Notes under the pieces: generated by a model
Databases searched by the model: none
What the model saw: the letters and a program-made list of their open reading frames with translations, nothing else
What the model was told of the DNA's origin: nothing
Assembly: GCA_945862435.1 (NCBI GenBank)
Contig: CAMAXX010000008.1
Coordinates: 29,623-93,622 of the forward strand
Direction of reading: 5' to 3'
Source: Pseudorhodobacter antarcticus
GTDB lineage: Bacteria > Pseudomonadota > Alphaproteobacteria > Rhodobacterales > Rhodobacteraceae
DNA: 64,000 nucleotides
Shown here: in pieces, positions 62,403 through 64,000 of the stretch
Layout: the number at the start of each line of letters is the position of its first letter
How positions within the stretch are numbered: position 1 is the stretch's first letter
Made by a program: the position numbers and the translations under genes

Positions 62403-63527
62403 ATGCGCCTGAAACTCGGCATGGTGGGTGGCGGCAAGGGTGCCTTCATCGGTGGCATCCATCGCATTGCGGCGCGACTGGATGGCCATTGGGACCTGGT
62501 CGCCGGGGCGTTTTCGTCCGACCCTGAACGGGCGGCGCAATCGGCGGCGGAGCTGGGGATCGCGGCACAGCGCAGCTATGACAGCTTTGCCGCGATGGCA
62601 AAGGCCGAGGCGGCGCGACCGGACGGCATTGATGCCGTGGCGATCGTTACGCCCAATCACCTGCATCCCCCGGTCGCCACGGCTTTTCTGCGGGCGGGAA
62701 TTCCTGTGATCTGCGACAAGCCGCTTGCCACAACTGTCGAAGATGCTGAGGCGCTGGTCAAATTGGTGGCCGAGACCGGCCTGCCCTTTATCCTGACCCA
62801 GACCTACACCGGTTATCCGATGGTCCGCGAGGCACGGGCCCTGGTCGCGGCTGGTCGGATCGGTCGCGTCCGTCATGTTCAGGTGGAGTATTTGCAGGAC
62901 TGGCTGGCCATGCCGGCCGAGAGTTCGGGGAACAAGCAGGCGGCATGGCGCACCGACCCGGCCCAGTCAGGCCCCGGCGGGTGCATCGCCGATATCGGCA
63001 CCCATGCCTTCAACCTTGCAACTTTCGTGACCGGTCTAGTGCCAAGTGCAGTGCTGGCCGATCTGACTGCTTTCGGACCGGACCGGGCCCTGGATGACAA
63101 TGCCGCGATCTTGCTCAGGTTCGGGGAGGGTGCCAAGGGCATGATCTGGGCGAGCCAGGTTGCGCCGGGAGCCAAGAACGGCCTTCGCATTCGCGTGGCC
63201 GGCGAGGCCGGAGGCCTTCTTTGGGATCAGGAACGACCCGACGATCTGGAGTTCACTCCCGTTGGCAAGCCAACTCGAACCCTGCGGCGTGGAGGTGATG
63301 GCGTTTTAACGCCTGCCCGCCTTCCGGCGGGCCACCCAGAGGGCTATCTTGAAGCTTTCGCCACGCTTTATGCCGAAGCCGCCGGACAAGTGCGTGAGTT
63401 TCGCAACGGGACGAAATCAGGCAGGGACATCGTTTTGCCGACCGTGTCGGACGGGCTGGCGGGCATGCGTTTCATAGTGGCCGGAGTTCGATCAAATGAA
63501 GAAGGCGGGATCTGGGTCAGGCTCTGA
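62403..63527 (+). CDS. Gfo/Idh/MocA-family oxidoreductase 2
   Basis: A 374-residue dehydrogenase, MRLKLGMVGGGKGAFIGGIH at the start, with AIVTPNHLHPPVATAFLRAG, ICDKPLATTVEDAEAL and GCIADIGTHAFNLATFV. It differs from the copy at 58349-59515 and belongs to another branch of the family. A GTG 12 bases upstream is a rival start. It ends the second sugar operon, so a two-dehydrogenase route is likely. Confidence 0.88.
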   Translation: MRLKLGMVGGGKGAFIGGIHRIAARLDGHWDLVAGAFSSDPERAAQSAAELGIAAQRSYDSFAAMAKAEAARPDGIDAVAIVTPNHLHPPVATAFLRAGIPVICDKPLATTVEDAEALVKLVAETGLPFILTQTYTGYPMVREARALVAAGRIGRVRHVQVEYLQDWLAMPAESSGNKQAAWRTDPAQSGPGGCIADIGTHAFNLATFVTGLVPSAVLADLTAFGPDRALDDNAAILLRFGEGAKGMIWASQVAPGAKNGLRIRVAGEAGGLLWDQERPDDLEFTPVGKPTRTLRRGGDGVLTPARLPAGHPEGYLEAFATLYAEAAGQVREFRNGTKSGRDIVLPTVSDGLAGMRFIVAGVRSNEEGGIWVRL

Positions 63528-63685
63528 TGCCCGAATTTAAACGATTATTTGCGTACCAATCTGCATGGTTCACATCAGAGTTCGTTAAAGTTCAATAATA
63601 CCAACGGCCTTCGCGCGTGACTCTTTGGGGATTCCCAAGCGTTCCGAACTCTGACTCAATGTGGTCTCATAGGCAAGAAGCAGGC
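63528..63685. other. Gap between the sugar operon and the transposase remnant
   Basis: 158 bases without a gene. AT-richer than the surrounding island. The IS end should lie here; no clear terminal inverted repeat was identified by eye because the other end is outside the window. Confidence 0.35.
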
Positions 63686-64000
63686 ATGGCAGGGATTGCA
63701 ATCATGCGGCAGAAATTGACGGCGACGGAGCTTCGCGCGGCGACGGGCAGGATGCACGTGCGGCGCGGCGGATGCTGGCGCGCTGGTGCTGAAGGGCGTC
63801 GACCGTGCAACGGCGGCCGAGACCCGCGGGATGCACCGCCAGACGCTCCGGGACTGGGTGCATCGCTACAACGCCGAGGGTTTCGCCGGGCTGGTGAACC
63901 GAACGGTTCCGCACCGCCCCCGGTGGCTGGTGCCCGCGCAGCTGGCCGAGCTTGCTGCATGGGTCGAGGCCGGTCCCGATCCGGCGCGCTCCGCCGTTGA
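63686..64000 (+). pseudogene. IS630-type transposase remnant (partial, frameshifted)
   Basis: From ATG 63686 the frame reads MAGIAIMRQKLTATELRAAT, then the likeness moves to the next frame for QDARAARRMLA and again to the third frame for LVLKGVDRATAAETRGMHRQ, TLRDWVHRYNAEGFAGLVN and AELAAWVEAGPDPARSAV. The last parts are the N-terminal helix-turn-helix of IS630-family transposases. At least two frameshifts are needed in about 300 bases, so the copy is dead or a badly called sequence. The catalytic DDE part would lie beyond the right edge. Confidence 0.75.

Overview
The window looks like a chromosome segment of an alphaproteobacterium of the Rhodobacterales (Roseobacter/Rhodobacter group). Grounds: an Mrp/Pha antiporter with fused A and B subunits, a pstSCAB-phoU-phoB operon preceded by a Pho box, a PrtD-type secretion ATPase followed by HlyD, RidA and a GDPD phosphodiesterase, short IlvD, DapD, and MetAP with TTG and RsmD with GTG starts. 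No species can be named from the sequence alone.

Bases 1-38,000 are ordinary core genome. From left to right: Mrp Na+(K+)/H+ antiporter (E, D, C, A/B; minus strand); MlaC/MlaA lipid-trafficking proteins; a type I secretion ATPase and its membrane fusion protein, then RidA, GDPD, a FemAB-like protein and pterin dehydratase; a methyltransferase, peroxiredoxin, FAD-dependent reductase, RsmD, MetAP, CinA-like protein, GNAT and LysR; ilvD with a hairpin that could hide its ribosome binding site; a small lipoprotein; acyl-CoA synthetase; a ygaU gene split by an amber codon; an ABC exporter; three overlapping alpha/beta hydrolases and an enolase-superfamily enzyme; dapD; the phosphate operon; and ychF.

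Bases 38,000-45,400 are a scar zone. It holds a decayed copy of the ychF 3' end, a TPR gene broken in a T run, tRNA-Ser(GCT), plasmid/ICE/phage-type small genes (DUF5681 and others), a stump of a 4-hydroxyproline epimerase, a NifU-like gene with a one-base frameshift, and a ParDE pair whose antitoxin has an amber codon at position 6. The tRNA is the likely left edge of integrated DNA, although no integrase is visible.

Bases 45,400-63,500 carry two back-to-back sugar catabolic islands that look more GC-rich than the core. The first (minus strand) has a CUT1-type ABC importer with a zinc alcohol dehydrogenase and a TIM-barrel isomerase/epimerase; the divergent gene encodes a winged-helix domain fused to a leaderless solute-binding protein. 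The second (plus strand) has a CUT2/ribose-type ABC importer with two Gfo/Idh/MocA dehydrogenases, another TIM-barrel isomerase and an ABM monooxygenase; its divergent regulator is a ROK protein lacking the usual sugar- and zinc-binding residues, translationally coupled to a leaderless paralogue of the island's own binding protein. The shared design, in which each importer has a cytoplasmic copy of its binding-protein class tied to a DNA-binding protein, is the most interesting pattern here. The window ends in a frameshifted IS630-type transposase remnant.
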